A stretch of DNA of 64,000 nucleotides from Pseudomonas sp. GV071 (GCF_003050835.1 NZ_QAOJ01000006.1:124001-188000); one strand, 5' to 3'; positions 1 to 11,172 are shown, numbered from the stretch's first letter. Made by a program: numbers and translations. The notes: a model not told the origin generated them from the sequence alone.

Positions 1-1
1 G

Positions 2-1561
<1,560 letters not shown>

Positions 1562-1748
1562 GGTGATCTCTCCACTAACGGTGTTGGACTAGCTCAGACC
1601 CTATTTACTCTCACCCGTTGCGGCACAAAGTGCAGCGCGGTGTGACGGTGGCCTGGCCCTGGAAAATAAGTAACAATGCCAACCGGCATGGCTTCGATCA
1701 AAAGGGGGCCTATCATAGCCAAGAATCATCCCTAGCTTAAGGCCCTCG
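1562..1748. promoter_or_regulatory. ppsA/ppsR divergent promoter region
   Basis: About 190 bp separate the two divergent start codons, so both promoters must lie here or overlap the gene ends. It contains an AT-richer stretch around 1660-1740. I could not assign a -35/-10 pair or an operator with confidence. Confidence 0.5.
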
Positions 1749-2573
1749 GTGCAAATGAAACGAACCGCTTTCTTCATCTCCGACGGCACCGGCATCACGG
1801 CCGAAACGCTTGGCCAAAGCCTGCTGGCGCAGTTCGAGAACATCACTTTTCACAAGCTCACGCGCCCCTACATCGACACCGTGGAAAAAGCGCGGGCGAT
1901 GGTACAGCAAATCAACAATGCGGCCGAGAAAGACGGCGTTCGCCCGATCATCTTCGACACCATCGTCAACCAGGACATCCGCGACATCCTGGCCAAGTCC
2001 GATGGCTTCATGATCGACATCTTCTCGACCTTCCTCGCCCCGCTCGAACAGGAACTGACGTCGCACTCGTCCTATTCGGTGGGCAAGTCCCATTCCATCA
2101 GTCACAACTCCAACTATATGGAGCGTATCGAGGCCGTGAACTTTGCCCTCGACAACGACGATGGCGCCCGCACGCACTACTACGACAAGGCCGACCTGAT
2201 TCTGGTCGGTGTCTCGCGCTGCGGTAAAACCCCTACCTGCCTTTATATGGCACTGCAATATGGCATTCGTGCGGCCAACTACCCGTTGACCGAAGAAGAC
2301 ATGGAGCGCCTGCAACTGCCCAACGCGCTCAGGCCATACAAAGACAAACTGTTCGGTCTGACCATCGACCCCGACCGTTTGACCGCCATTCGCAACGAAC
2401 GCAAGCCCAACAGCCGTTACGCCAGCTTTGCCCAGTGCGAGTTCGAAGTGCGTGAAGTCGAACAACTGCTGCGCCGGGAAAACATTCCGTACATCAATTC
2501 CACGCATTTCTCCGTGGAAGAGATTTCCGCCAAGATCCTGGTGGAAAAAGGCGTTGAGCGGCGCCTGAAATAA
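1749..2573 (+). CDS. ppsR: Phosphoenolpyruvate synthase regulatory protein (PSRP, DUF299)
   Basis: Bifunctional serine/threonine kinase and phosphorylase that inactivates PEP synthase by ADP-dependent phosphorylation and reactivates it by Pi-dependent dephosphorylation (family knowledge). The protein has the family opening [20 protein letters not shown] and the P-loop-like motif GVSRCGKT near residues 154-161. Length, about 272-274 residues, is normal. Two starts are possible: GTG at 1749 sits 6 nt behind AAGG, while the conserved N-terminus begins at ATG 1755, which leaves a longer 12-nt spacing. The divergent ppsA neighbour is its enzyme target. Confidence 0.95.
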   Translation: MQMKRTAFFISDGTGITAETLGQSLLAQFENITFHKLTRPYIDTVEKARAMVQQINNAAEKDGVRPIIFDTIVNQDIRDILAKSDGFMIDIFSTFLAPLEQELTSHSSYSVGKSHSISHNSNYMERIEAVNFALDNDDGARTHYYDKADLILVGVSRCGKTPTCLYMALQYGIRAANYPLTEEDMERLQLPNALRPYKDKLFGLTIDPDRLTAIRNERKPNSRYASFAQCEFEVREVEQLLRRENIPYINSTHFSVEEISAKILVEKGVERRLK

Positions 2574-2601
2574 CCCCGCCCCTTTAAACCAGGTACCCGC
2601 C

Positions 2602-3246
2602 ATGACCCTGATGGACTGCTTGCTGTTCGCGCCAATCGCTGTGTTTATCGCCCTGACGCCAGGGCCGAACAACTTCTGCGCACTGAACAACGGTATTCGT
2701 CATGGTGTCGGTACTGCCGTTGCCGCCACCGTCGGCCGGGCGATTTCCTATGCCATTTTCCTCAGCATTTCTGCCGTGGGTCTTGGCGCCATGCTGCTGG
2801 CTTCGGAAACCGCGTTTACCACCCTCAAGTGGATCGGCGCCGCTTACCTGCTCTATCTCGGCATCCGCACCTGGCGCAGCCGTGAATTCAGCGGCCTCGA
2901 TCTGGCTGAAAGCAGCGTAGCAGACAGCGCGCAGGCGAACAGGAGTGTGACCAAACTGATGCTTCAAGAGTTCCTTGTCGGCATCAGCAACCCAAAAGCC
3001 ATTCTGCTGTTCGCGGCCATTTTCCCGCAGTTCATCAAACCCGAATTGCCCCCCACCGAACAGTTTGTGTACCTGGGCGGCACGTACCTGCTGGCAGAGT
3101 TCTTTGCCTCCATGGTTTACGGCCTGTTCGGCCGGCAAATTCGCCGACTGATCAAAACCCCGACCGGCGCTCGCCGCCTGAACAAAACCACTGGCGCGTT
3201 TTTTATGGGCGCCAGTGGCGTGTTGCTCAGCACCACTCACCATTAA
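2602..3246 (+). CDS. LysE/RhtB family amino-acid exporter
   Basis: Inner-membrane exporter of the LysE/RhtB family, which expels amino acids or related metabolites. The 214-residue protein opens with FAPIAVFIALTPGPNNF, containing the family TPGP motif in the first membrane segment. About five to six hydrophobic segments follow, and GISNPKAILLFAAIFPQF is the second conserved half. The start ATG at 2602 lies 28 bp after ppsR stops, in the same direction, so co-transcription is possible. The substrate cannot be told from sequence. A large inverted repeat follows the stop. Confidence 0.85.
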   Translation: MTLMDCLLFAPIAVFIALTPGPNNFCALNNGIRHGVGTAVAATVGRAISYAIFLSISAVGLGAMLLASETAFTTLKWIGAAYLLYLGIRTWRSREFSGLDLAESSVADSAQANRSVTKLMLQEFLVGISNPKAILLFAAIFPQFIKPELPPTEQFVYLGGTYLLAEFFASMVYGLFGRQIRRLIKTPTGARRLNKTTGAFFMGASGVLLSTTHH

Positions 3247-3264
3247 GAACGTGCTCGCAGCCGC

Positions 3265-3381
3265 CCCCTCTCCCTAACCCTCTCCCCGCTGGGGCGAGGG
3301 GACTAAGCAACAGCCCGGCCGGACGCCCAGCTCGGTTAAGCTCCCCTCGCCCGCTTGTGGGAGAGGGGCTGAGGGAGAGGG
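3265..3381. repeat. CCCTCTCCC inverted repeat between convergent genes
   Basis: Left arm at 3265-3302 (CCCTCTCCCTAACCCTCTCC and on) and right arm at 3341-3381 (GGGAGAGGGGCTGAGGGAGA and on) are complementary and would form a long hairpin in either transcript. It sits between the convergent LysE and prpF genes and may act as a bidirectional terminator. No T-tract is present. Confidence 0.75.
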
Positions 3382-3400
3382 CAGCGTTCTCAGCCCCACC

Positions 3401-4588
3401 TCAAAAACTATCCCCCGGCACCCGCACCCAGCCTTCCATCAAAATGCGCGCACTGCGGCTCATGATCGCCTTGGTCACGGTCCACTCGCCATTAACCTGC
3501 GTCGCCTCAGCGCCCACCCGCAAGGTGCCGGACGGATGCCCGAAGCGCACCGCCGTGCGCGCACCGCCGCCAGCTGCCAGGTTGACCAAGGTGCCCGGAA
3601 TCGCCGCCGCCGTACCAATGGCCACGGCCGCCGTGCCCATCATGGCGTGGTGCAGCTTGCCCATCGACAGCGCACGTACCAGCAGATCAACGTCCGCGCC
3701 CTGCACAATCTTGCCGCTGGATGCTTTGTAGTCCTGAGCCTTGGCGACGAAGGCCACCTTCGGCGTGTGCTGACGGGTCAGCGCCTCGTCGGCGTGTTTG
3801 ATCAGGCCCATGCGCAAGGCGCCGGCGACACGAATGGCCTCAAAACGCGCCAGCGCCTCAGGGTTGCCGTTGATGTCTTCACGCAGCTCGGTGCCGCGAT
3901 AGCCGATGTCTTCGGCATTGACGAACACGGTAGGAATACCGGCAGTGATCATGGTCGCCTTGAAGGTGCCCACACCGGGTACTTCCAGGTCATCGACCAG
4001 GTTGCCGGTGGGGAACATCGAGCCGCCCTCCTCGCCGTCATCCGACGGGTCGAGGAACTCCAGCACGATCTCCGCTGCCGGGAAGGTCACCCCGTCCAGC
4101 TCGAAGTCACCGGTTTCCTGGACCTGGCCATTGCTGACCGGCACGTGGGCGATGATGGTTTTCTGGATATTGGCCTGCCAGATCCGCACCACGCACACGC
4201 CGTTGTCCGGAATGCGCGCCGGGTCGACCAACCCCGCATGCAGGGCAAAGGCGCCGGCACCGGTGGACAGGTTGCCGCAGTTGCCACTCCAGTCGACAAA
4301 GGCTTTGTCGATGGACACCTGGCCGTAGAGGTAATCGACGTCATGGTCCGGCTGGCTGCTTTTAGACAGGATCACGCACTTGCTGGTGCTGGACGTGGCG
4401 CCGCCCATGCCGTCGATCTGCGCGGCGTAAGGGTCGGGGCTGCCGATCACACGCATGAACAGACGATCACGGGCGGCGCCCGGTACCTGGCAGCTCTCGG
4501 GCAAGTCTTGCAGGCGGAAGAACACGCCCTTGCTGGTGCCGCCACGCAGATAGGTGGCGGGGATTTTGATTTGCGCTGCATGGGGCAT
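3401..4588 (-). CDS. prpF: 2-Methylaconitate cis-trans isomerase
   Basis: Isomerises the 2-methylaconitate made by AcnD so that a standard aconitase can complete conversion of 2-methylcitrate to 2-methylisocitrate in propionate breakdown. The 395-residue protein belongs to the diaminopimelate-epimerase-like fold: LRGGTSKGVFF near the start, GNCGN near residue 110 and a glycine-rich NLAAGGGARTAVRFGHPSG near the end. The start ATG at 4588 is chosen because the family N-terminus begins there; the open frame runs further upstream without homology. It is the last gene of the prp operon, 141 bp after acnD with a REP doublet in the gap. Confidence 0.93.
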   Translation of the reverse strand: MPHAAQIKIPATYLRGGTSKGVFFRLQDLPESCQVPGAARDRLFMRVIGSPDPYAAQIDGMGGATSSTSKCVILSKSSQPDHDVDYLYGQVSIDKAFVDWSGNCGNLSTGAGAFALHAGLVDPARIPDNGVCVVRIWQANIQKTIIAHVPVSNGQVQETGDFELDGVTFPAAEIVLEFLDPSDDGEEGGSMFPTGNLVDDLEVPGVGTFKATMITAGIPTVFVNAEDIGYRGTELREDINGNPEALARFEAIRVAGALRMGLIKHADEALTRQHTPKVAFVAKAQDYKASSGKIVQGADVDLLVRALSMGKLHHAMMGTAAVAIGTAAAIPGTLVNLAAGGGARTAVRFGHPSGTLRVGAEATQVNGEWTVTKAIMSRSARILMEGWVRVPGDSF

Positions 4589-4632
4589 GGAATTTGATGT
4601 CCTCGTAAACCATTCGGATATCACACCGGCCC

Positions 4633-4700
4633 TGTGGGAGGGGCTTCAGCCGCGAGCTTTTCAGCATCGAAAGAGCATCGCGGCTAAAGCCCCTCCCACA
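4633..4700. repeat. REP doublet, family A
   Basis: Two inverted copies, 4633-4655 and 4678-4700, share the core GGGAGGGGCTTCAGCCGCGA, with A replacing C in the second copy. They are separated by 22 bp and could fold into a cruciform or mRNA hairpin between acnD and prpF, inside the operon. Confidence 0.85.
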
Positions 4701-4729
4701 AGAGCCGACCGTTACCTGGGTAGCGGCGT

Positions 4730-7354
4730 TTAAACCGCCACATTCCCTTCCAGGAAATCCTGGGCAAAGCGCTGCAGCACACCGCCGGCTTCGTACACCG
4801 ACACTTCTTCGGCGGTGTCCAGGCGGCAGGTCATCGGCACTTCCAGGCGCTCACCGTTTTTGCGGGTGATCACCAGGGTCAGAGTGGCGCGCGGGGTGCG
4901 TGCGCCAACCACGTCGTACAACTCGGTGCCGTCCAGGCCCAGGGTCAGACGATTGGTGCCGGGTTTGAACTCCAGCGGCAACACGCCCATGCCCACCAGG
5001 TTGGTGCGGTGAATACGCTCGAAACCTTCGGCGGCAATCGCTTCCACCCCAGCCAGGCGTACACCCTTGGCGGCCCAGTCACGCGACGAGCCCTGACCGT
5101 AGTCAGCACCGGCGACGATGATCAGCGGCTGCTTGCGCTCCATGTAGGTTTCAATCGCTTCCCACATGCGGGTGACCTTGCCTTCCGGCTCCAGGCGGGT
5201 CAGCGAGCCTTTTTTCACCTGGCCATCGACCACAGCCATTTCATTCACCAACTGCGGGTTGGCGAAGGTGGCGCGCTGCGCCGTCAAATGGTCACCACGG
5301 TGGGTGGCGTAGGAGTTGAAGTCCTCTTCCGGCAGGCCCATTTTCGCCAGGTACTCACCGGCGGCGCTGTCCAGCAGAATGGCGTTGGACGGCGACAGGT
5401 GATCGGTGGTGATGTTGTCCGGCAGCACCGCCAGCGGACGCATGCCGGTCAGCGTGCGTTCACCGGCCAAGGCACCTTCCCAGTACGGCGGACGGCGAAT
5501 GTAGGTGGACTGCGGACGCCAGTCGTACAGCGGGCTTTCCGCTTCGGCAAAGGTGCCCAGATCGAACATCGGAATGTAGATCTGCTTGAACTGCTCCGGC
5601 TTCACCGAGGTGGCGACCAGTGCGTCGATCTCCTCGTCGCTTGGCCACAGGTCTTTCAGAGTGATCGGGTTGCCGGCCGTGTCATGGCCGAGCACGTCCT
5701 GCTCGATATCAAAGCGCACGGTACCGGCGATGGCGTAGGCCACCACCAGCGGCGGCGAGGCCAGGAAGGCCTGCTTGGCGTACGGGTGGATACGGCCATC
5801 GAAGTTGCGGTTACCCGACAACACGGCAGTGGCATACAGGTCGCGGTCGATGATTTCCTGCTGGATCACCGGATCCAGCGCGCCGGACATGCCGTTACAG
5901 GTGGTGCAGGCATAGGCAACGATGCCGAAACCCAGCTGTTCCAGTTCGGTCAGCAAGCCGGCTTCTTCCAGGTACAGCTTGGCCACTTTCGAACCTGGGG
6001 CAAACGAGGTTTTCACCCACGGTTTGCGCACCAGGCCCAAGGCGTTGGCCTTTTTCGCCACCAGCCCGGCCGCCACTACGTTGCGTGGGTTGGAGGTGTT
6101 GGTGCAGCTGGTGATGGCGGCGATGATCACTGCGCCGTCCGGCAGCAGGCCATCGGCCTCTTCTACTTTACTGGCCGCCAGCATCGCCTCACCGGCAATC
6201 CCGCGCTCCTGCAATGCCGAGGTCGGCAGGCGTTTGTGCGGGTTGCTCGGGCCGGCCATGTTGCGCACTACAGTGGACAAATCGAAGCTCAGCACTCGCT
6301 CGTATTCGGCGGTCACCAAGGCATCGGCCCACAGGCCGGTGAGCTTGGCGTACTGCTCGACCAAGGCCACTTGCTCGGGCTCGCGGCCGGTGAGCTTGAG
6401 GTAGTCGATGGTCTGCTGGTCGATGTAGAACATCGAGGCGGTGGCGCCGTATTCCGGGCACATGTTGGAGATGGTCGCGCGGTCGCCGATGGACAGGCTG
6501 TCCGCACCCTCGCCGAAAAACTCGACGTAAGCACCCACCACCCGCTCCTTGCGCAGAAACTCGGTGATCGCCAGCACGATATCGGTCGCGGTAATGCCTG
6601 GCTGGCGTTTGCCGGTCAGTTGCACACCGACGATATCCGGCAGGCGCATCATCGAAGCACGGCCAAGCATCACGGTTTCCGCTTCCAGGCCGCCAACGCC
6701 AATAGCGATCACGCCCAGGGCATCGACGTGCGGGGTGTGGCTGTCGGTACCGACGCAGGTGTCCGGGTACGCCACGCCATCACGGGCCTGGATCACCGGG
6801 CTCATTTTCTCCAGGTTGATCTGGTGCATGATGCCGTTGCCGGCCGGAATCACGTCGACGTTCTTGAACGCGGTCTTGGTCCACTCGATGAAGTGGAAGC
6901 GGTCTTCGTTGCGACGGTCTTCAATGGCGCGGTTCTTCTCGAACGCGTCCGGATCGAAGCCGGCGAATTCGACGGCCAGGGAGTGGTCGACGATCAATTG
7001 CGTCGGCACCACCGGATTGACCTTGGCCGGGTCACCGCCCTTGTCGGCAATCGCATCACGCAGGCCGGCCAGGTCGACCAGTGCGGTCTGGCCGAGAATG
7101 TCGTGGCACACCACGCGCGCCGGGTACCAAGGGAAGTCGAGGTCGCGCTTGCGCTCGATCAGCTGCTTGAGCGAATCAGTGAGCACCGCCGGGGCGCAGC
7201 GACGCACCAACTGCTCGGCCAGCACCCGCGAGGTGTACGGCAGTTTGGCGTAGGCCCCAGGCTCGATGGCATCGACCGCCTCACGGGTGTCGAAGTAGTC
7301 CAGCGCGCTGCCGGGCAGGTTCTTGCGGTATTGAGTGTTCATTTGGATGCTCAT
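4730..7354 (-). CDS. acnD: Fe-S dependent 2-methylcitrate dehydratase AcnD
   Basis: Aconitase-family enzyme that dehydrates 2-methylcitrate to 2-methylaconitate and works with PrpF in place of PrpD. At 874 residues it has the normal aconitase layout. The iron-sulphur ligands are visible as ITSCTNTSN and YACTTCNGMSG, the substrate region as CVGTDSHTPHVDALG, and the swivelling C-terminal domain has GADYGQGSSRDWAAKG. ATG at 7354 follows the prpC stop by 2 bp, suggesting translational coupling; ATG at 7342 (MNTQYRK) is the alternative start. Third gene of the prp operon. Confidence 0.95.
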   Translation of the reverse strand: MSIQMNTQYRKNLPGSALDYFDTREAVDAIEPGAYAKLPYTSRVLAEQLVRRCAPAVLTDSLKQLIERKRDLDFPWYPARVVCHDILGQTALVDLAGLRDAIADKGGDPAKVNPVVPTQLIVDHSLAVEFAGFDPDAFEKNRAIEDRRNEDRFHFIEWTKTAFKNVDVIPAGNGIMHQINLEKMSPVIQARDGVAYPDTCVGTDSHTPHVDALGVIAIGVGGLEAETVMLGRASMMRLPDIVGVQLTGKRQPGITATDIVLAITEFLRKERVVGAYVEFFGEGADSLSIGDRATISNMCPEYGATASMFYIDQQTIDYLKLTGREPEQVALVEQYAKLTGLWADALVTAEYERVLSFDLSTVVRNMAGPSNPHKRLPTSALQERGIAGEAMLAASKVEEADGLLPDGAVIIAAITSCTNTSNPRNVVAAGLVAKKANALGLVRKPWVKTSFAPGSKVAKLYLEEAGLLTELEQLGFGIVAYACTTCNGMSGALDPVIQQEIIDRDLYATAVLSGNRNFDGRIHPYAKQAFLASPPLVVAYAIAGTVRFDIEQDVLGHDTAGNPITLKDLWPSDEEIDALVATSVKPEQFKQIYIPMFDLGTFAEAESPLYDWRPQSTYIRRPPYWEGALAGERTLTGMRPLAVLPDNITTDHLSPSNAILLDSAAGEYLAKMGLPEEDFNSYATHRGDHLTAQRATFANPQLVNEMAVVDGQVKKGSLTRLEPEGKVTRMWEAIETYMERKQPLIIVAGADYGQGSSRDWAAKGVRLAGVEAIAAEGFERIHRTNLVGMGVLPLEFKPGTNRLTLGLDGTELYDVVGARTPRATLTLVITRKNGERLEVPMTCRLDTAEEVSVYEAGGVLQRFAQDFLEGNVAV

Positions 7355-7356
7355 GG

Positions 7357-8520
7357 TTATGGGCGATCCTTGAGTGGCACGAACTTCAGGTCTTCAGGCC
7401 CTGTGTAGTTGGCGCTCGGGCGAATGATCTTGCCGTCGATGCGCTGCTCGATCACGTGGGACGACCAGCCGGAGGTACGCGCAATCACGAACAGCGGAGT
7501 GAACATGGCGGTCGGCACACCCATCATGTGGTAGCTGACGGCACTGAACCAATCGAGGTTGGGGAACATTTTCTTGATGTCCCACATGATGGTTTCCAGG
7601 CGCTCGGCAATGTCGAACATCTTGGTGTTGCTCTGCTCGGCGGACAGTTCGCGCGCCACCTCTTTGATCACTTTGTTGCGCGGATCAGCCACGGTGTACA
7701 CCGGGTGGCCGAAACCGATCACCACTTCTTTTTTCTCGACGCGGGCGCGGATGTCAGCCTCGGCTTCGTCCGGGTTGTCGTAGCGCTTCTGGATCTCGAA
7801 GGCCACTTCGTTAGCGCCACCGTGTTTCGGCCCACGCAGGGCGCCGATGGCGCCGGCGATGCAGGAATGCATGTCGGAACCGGTGCCAGCAATCACCCGC
7901 GAGGTAAAGGTGGAGGCGTTGAATTCGTGTTCGGCGTACAGGTTCAGCGAGGTGTGCATGGCGCGCACCCACGACTCGCGTGGTTTCTCGCCGTGCAGCA
8001 GGTGCAGGAAGTGACCACCGATGGAGTCGTCGTCGGTTTCCACGTCGATGCGTTTGCCGTTGTGGCTGAAGTGGTACCAGTACAGCAAGGCAGAGCCCAG
8101 GGAGGCCATCAGCTTGTCGGCAATATCGCGGGCGCCGGGGTGGTTGTGGTCGTCCTTTTCTGGCGACACGCAACCCAATACCGACACGGCGGTACGCATC
8201 ACATCCATCGGGTGGGCCGACGGCGGCAGTTGCTCCAGGGAGGTTTTCAGTGCGGCGGGAATCCCGCGCAGGGCTTTGAGCTTGGCCTTGTAAGCGGCGA
8301 GCTCCGACACGTTCGGTAGTTTGCCGTGCACCAGCAGGTGGGCGATTTCTTCGAAGTCGCAGCGGTTGGCGAAGTCGAGTACGTCGTAGCCACGGTAGTG
8401 CAGGTCGTTACCGGTACGGCCGACGGTGCACAGGGCAGTATTGCCAGCAGCGGTGCCGCTCAGGGCTACCGATTTCTTGGGTTTGAAGCCCGGCGTGGTC
8501 GTCTCTGGGGTTGCGCTCAT
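7357..8520 (-). CDS. prpC: 2-Methylcitrate synthase
   Basis: Condenses propionyl-CoA with oxaloacetate to 2-methylcitrate, the first committed step of the methylcitrate cycle. The 387-residue protein is a citrate-synthase fold with PKHGGANE (His 233), GFGHPVY (His 272) and [10 protein letters not shown] (Asp 323) as catalytic residues. Start ATG 8520 has AGGAG 9 nt upstream. An 83-bp gap separates it from prpB and 2 bp from acnD. Its placement in the prp operon separates it from the housekeeping citrate synthase. Confidence 0.95.
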   Translation of the reverse strand: MSATPETTTPGFKPKKSVALSGTAAGNTALCTVGRTGNDLHYRGYDVLDFANRCDFEEIAHLLVHGKLPNVSELAAYKAKLKALRGIPAALKTSLEQLPPSAHPMDVMRTAVSVLGCVSPEKDDHNHPGARDIADKLMASLGSALLYWYHFSHNGKRIDVETDDDSIGGHFLHLLHGEKPRESWVRAMHTSLNLYAEHEFNASTFTSRVIAGTGSDMHSCIAGAIGALRGPKHGGANEVAFEIQKRYDNPDEAEADIRARVEKKEVVIGFGHPVYTVADPRNKVIKEVARELSAEQSNTKMFDIAERLETIMWDIKKMFPNLDWFSAVSYHMMGVPTAMFTPLFVIARTSGWSSHVIEQRIDGKIIRPSANYTGPEDLKFVPLKDRP

Positions 8521-8603
8521 CGCGGGTATCTCCTCATCTGATCCGGTTGGATTTCTTGTTCTGTTGCTACAAGCCGCCCTTCAGCCAGGCGGTTTGCGCG
8601 GCA

Positions 8604-9488
8604 TCACTTCTTGGCAGCAAACAACGCGTCGAGCTTCTGCTCGAAGGCGTGGTAGTTGATGCGGTCATACAGTTCGGCACGGGTCTGCATCAGTTCGATG
8701 ACGTCCTTCTGATGGCCGTTCTGACGAATCGAGGTGTAGACACTTTCCGCTGCCTTGTTGGAAGCGCGGAAGGCCGAAAGCGGGTAAAGCTGAATGGCGA
8801 CACCGACCGAGGCCAGCTCATCGCGAGTAAACAATGGCGTGGCGCCGAACTCGGTGATGTTGGCCAGCACTGGCACGCCAAGGGCGTCGACGAAACGTTT
8901 GTAGGTCGGCAGGTCGTAGGCGGCCTCGGCGAAGATGCCGTCGGCGCCGGCTTCCACGTAACGCAGGCAGCGTTCAATGGCAGCGTCCACGCCTTCGGCC
9001 TGGATGGCGTCGGTGCGGGCGATCAGGAAGAAGTCGGCATCGGTCTTGGCGTCTGCCGCAGCTTTTACGCGGTCAGCCATTTCTTCGGTGGAGACGATTT
9101 CTTTGCCCGGACGGTGACCGCAACGCTTGGCGCCTACCTGGTCTTCAATGTGCGCGGCGGCAGCGCCGGCCTTGATCAGGTTCTTGATCGTGCGCTCGAT
9201 GTTGAAGGCGCTGGGGCCGAAACCGGTGTCGATGTCGACCAGCAGCGGCAGGTCGCAGACGTCGGTGATGCGGCGCACGTCGGTGAGCACATCGTCCAGG
9301 GTGTTGATGCCCAGGTCCGGCAAGCCCAGGGAGCCGGCAGCCACCCCGCCACCCGAGAGATAAATAGCTTTATAGCCAGCACGCTTTGCCAGCAGCGCGT
9401 GGTTGGCGTTGATGGCGCCGATAACCTGCAGCGGCGACTCGGCAGCGATGGCAGCGCGGAAACGTTGACCTGGGGTGTTCGAACTCAT
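8604..9488 (-). CDS. prpB: 2-Methylisocitrate lyase
   Basis: Cleaves 2-methylisocitrate to pyruvate and succinate, the last step of the methylcitrate cycle. The 294-residue protein is of the isocitrate lyase/PEP mutase superfamily, with the catalytic-loop signature KRCGH at residues 121-125 and metal-binding acidic residues in [10 protein letters not shown] (Asp 85, Asp 87). The start overlaps the stop of the GntR gene as ATGA, so the two are translationally coupled. The pyruvate formed can feed the nearby PEP synthase. Confidence 0.95.
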   Translation of the reverse strand: MSSNTPGQRFRAAIAAESPLQVIGAINANHALLAKRAGYKAIYLSGGGVAAGSLGLPDLGINTLDDVLTDVRRITDVCDLPLLVDIDTGFGPSAFNIERTIKNLIKAGAAAAHIEDQVGAKRCGHRPGKEIVSTEEMADRVKAAADAKTDADFFLIARTDAIQAEGVDAAIERCLRYVEAGADGIFAEAAYDLPTYKRFVDALGVPVLANITEFGATPLFTRDELASVGVAIQLYPLSAFRASNKAAESVYTSIRQNGHQKDVIELMQTRAELYDRINYHAFEQKLDALFAAKK

Positions 9489-10216
9489 GCTTCACCTCTC
9501 GTTGGGGACTTGGAAACCGCCTGCCCGGCCTGGCCGGTGTAATGGCGTTCAATGTTGCGTTTGGAGGCAGCGATATGGCGGCGCATCAGAAGCTCAGCCA
9601 GTTCGCCATCCCGTTCGGAAATCGCGTCAAGAATGCGGTGGTGTTCGGCAAAGGCATGCCGGGGGCGGTTGGGCGTGGCGGAGAACTGCAGGCGATACAT
9701 GCGCACCAGTTGGTACAGCTCGCCGCAGAGCATCTGCGCCAGGGTTTTATTGCCGCTGCCCTGAATGATCCGGTAGTGGAAGTCGAAGTCGCCTTCCTGC
9801 TGGTAGTAGCCGACGCCGGCCTGGAACGCGGCGTCGCGCTCATGCAGGTCGAGCACGTTGCGCAGCTCGTCGATCTCGCTCTGGCTCATGCGCTCGGCGG
9901 CCAGGCGACAGGCCATGCCTTCCAGGGATTCGCGAATTTCGTAGAGCTCGATCAGCTCGGCGTGGCTCAGCGAGACCACGCGGGCGCCGACATGGGGAAC
10001 GCGCACCAGCAAGCGCTGCCCTTCCAGGCGGTGAATCGCCTCACGCAGCGGGCCGCGGCTGATGCCGTAGGTACGGGCCAGTTCCGGCTCGGAGATCTTG
10101 CTGCCCGGGGCGATATCGCCCTGCACGATGGCCGCCTGGATACGGCGGAACACATGCTCCGAGAGGGTCTCGGAATCGAGGGGCGCATCAACCGGGGATT
10201 CGAGGGCGTCTTGCAT
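9485..10216 (-). CDS. GntR/FCD family regulator of the propionate operon
   Basis: DNA-binding regulator, by position the repressor of the prp operon. The 243-residue protein has an N-terminal winged helix (about residues 20-80, with [20 protein letters not shown]) and a C-terminal FCD effector domain with conserved histidines (HERDA, DFHYRII, HHRIL). It is the first gene of the operon and overlaps prpB by 4 bp. The start ATG at 10216 has no Shine-Dalgarno; instead a perfect 10-bp palindrome ends 2 bp before it. The effector is likely 2-methylcitrate or a relative (inference). Confidence 0.9.
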   Translation of the reverse strand: MQDALESPVDAPLDSETLSEHVFRRIQAAIVQGDIAPGSKISEPELARTYGISRGPLREAIHRLEGQRLLVRVPHVGARVVSLSHAELIELYEIRESLEGMACRLAAERMSQSEIDELRNVLDLHERDAAFQAGVGYYQQEGDFDFHYRIIQGSGNKTLAQMLCGELYQLVRMYRLQFSATPNRPRHAFAEHHRILDAISERDGELAELLMRRHIAASKRNIERHYTGQAGQAVSKSPTRGEA

Positions 10217-10217
10217 A

Positions 10218-10227
10218 GTGTCGACAC
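10218..10227. promoter_or_regulatory. Candidate GntR operator O1 at the prp start codon
   Basis: GTGTCGACAC is a perfect palindrome whose core octamer TGTCGACA recurs in the same upstream region at 10292-10299. It occupies the place where the ribosome binding site of the GntR gene would be. FCD-type GntR proteins usually bind short palindromes of this kind. Confidence 0.6.
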
Positions 10228-10282
10228 ATCGCTAGATATTTCGACGGAAACTACCCTTGAAAGACCTTTTCGTCAAACAATC

Positions 10283-10299
10283 TGTAGACATTGTCGACA
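10283..10299. promoter_or_regulatory. Candidate GntR operator O2/O3
   Basis: Two octamers in tandem, TGTAGACA (10283-10290) and TGTCGACA (10292-10299), lie one base apart, about 70 bp upstream of the prp operon start. The second equals the core of the palindrome at the start codon and the first differs at one base. A weak promoter, TTGACG with 17-bp spacing to TAGTTT on the minus strand, lies between the two operator regions. Repetition of the octamer supports autoregulation. Confidence 0.6.
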
Positions 10300-10325
10300 G
10301 TATTTTTAGATCGTCTTTTGCAGGA

Positions 10326-10389
10326 ATCGAGGTTCAAGCCTCTCCCAAAAACAAACGCGCCCCTTGTGGAGAGGCCGGTCAACCTCGAT
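10326..10389. repeat. Degenerate REP pair, family A
   Basis: Left arm begins ATCGAGGTTCAAGCCTCTCC at 10326 and right arm ends GGTCAACCTCGAT at 10389; the arms are imperfect inverse copies of the ATCGAGGCT variant of the repeat. The rest of the 400-bp gap up to 10620 holds the promoter of the protease/7TM/ATP-grasp unit, which I could not pinpoint, and no further gene. Confidence 0.6.
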
Positions 10390-10620
10390 GCTCTTGCCTT
10401 GATCCAAGCAATAGAAAGCAAGCTAACCGCCTGTCGCCGCAGAAAATCTGCATGTTAGAATGCGCCGCGCCTGTGGCCTGCGGAGCGCTTCGCGTGGGCT
10501 GCTAGACTCACTCGCCAGGCGTTAGGTGAAACTAAGCCCTTGCTGTTAACACTAAGTGACTTGATACGGGGACTCGCTCCACGAGACCCGCTGCAATTAC
10601 CACGATCCGTTTTAGGACTT

Positions 10621-11172
10621 ATGACACTCAAGCCCTTAGCCCTGCTGTTATCTCTTTTTCTGTTGCCGGCCGTTGGCCAGGCGGCGGACAAGGGCGTGTA
10701 TGGCCTGAACGAATACGCCCAGCTCACCGACATCGATCTGCAAGTGGCCGCCAAACTCGACACCGGCGCCAAGACGGCCTCGCTGAGCGCGCGCGATATC
10801 AAACGCTTCAAGCGCGACGGCGAAACCTGGGTGCGCTTCTACCTGGCCATCGACGATGCCCACGCCCACCCCATCGAACGCCCGCTGGCACGGATCAGCA
10901 AAATCAAACGTCGCGCCGGTGACTACGACCCGGACGAAGAGAAAACCTACACCGCCCGCCCGGTGATCGAGTTGCAGGTGTGCATGGGCAAGGCCCTGCG
11001 CACCATCGAAGTCAACCTCACCGACCGCAGTGCCTTCCAGTACCCCCTATTGATTGGCTCCGAAGCGCTGAAACGCTTCGACGCCCTGGTCGACCCCAGC
11101 CTCAAATACGCCGCCGGCAAGCCTGGTTGCGCCGTGGCCGATGACAGCAACGAGAAACAACCGGTTAGCTAA
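10621..11172 (+). CDS. Secreted retropepsin-like protease (PF05618 family)
   Basis: Small aspartic-protease-like protein of the family annotated as putative ATP-dependent zinc protease, related to RimB. The 183-residue protein has a clear signal peptide (LALLLSLFLLPAVGQA, cut near residue 21), then the retropepsin active-site motif DTGAKTASL at residues 47-55 and NLTDRSAFQYPLLIG further on. I chose ATG 10621 because the signal peptide starts there. A 143-bp gap separates it from the inactive transglutaminase gene in the same direction. The target is unknown; RimB-like relatives work together with RimK-type ligases, and such a ligase is encoded two genes downstream. Confidence 0.82.
   Translation: MTLKPLALLLSLFLLPAVGQAADKGVYGLNEYAQLTDIDLQVAAKLDTGAKTASLSARDIKRFKRDGETWVRFYLAIDDAHAHPIERPLARISKIKRRAGDYDPDEEKTYTARPVIELQVCMGKALRTIEVNLTDRSAFQYPLLIGSEALKRFDALVDPSLKYAAGKPGCAVADDSNEKQPVS

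Noticed and set aside
5009..7408. Open plus-strand frame of 799 codons over acnD
   Set aside because: Antisense shadow of a full-length aconitase-family gene with all its motifs intact on the minus strand.
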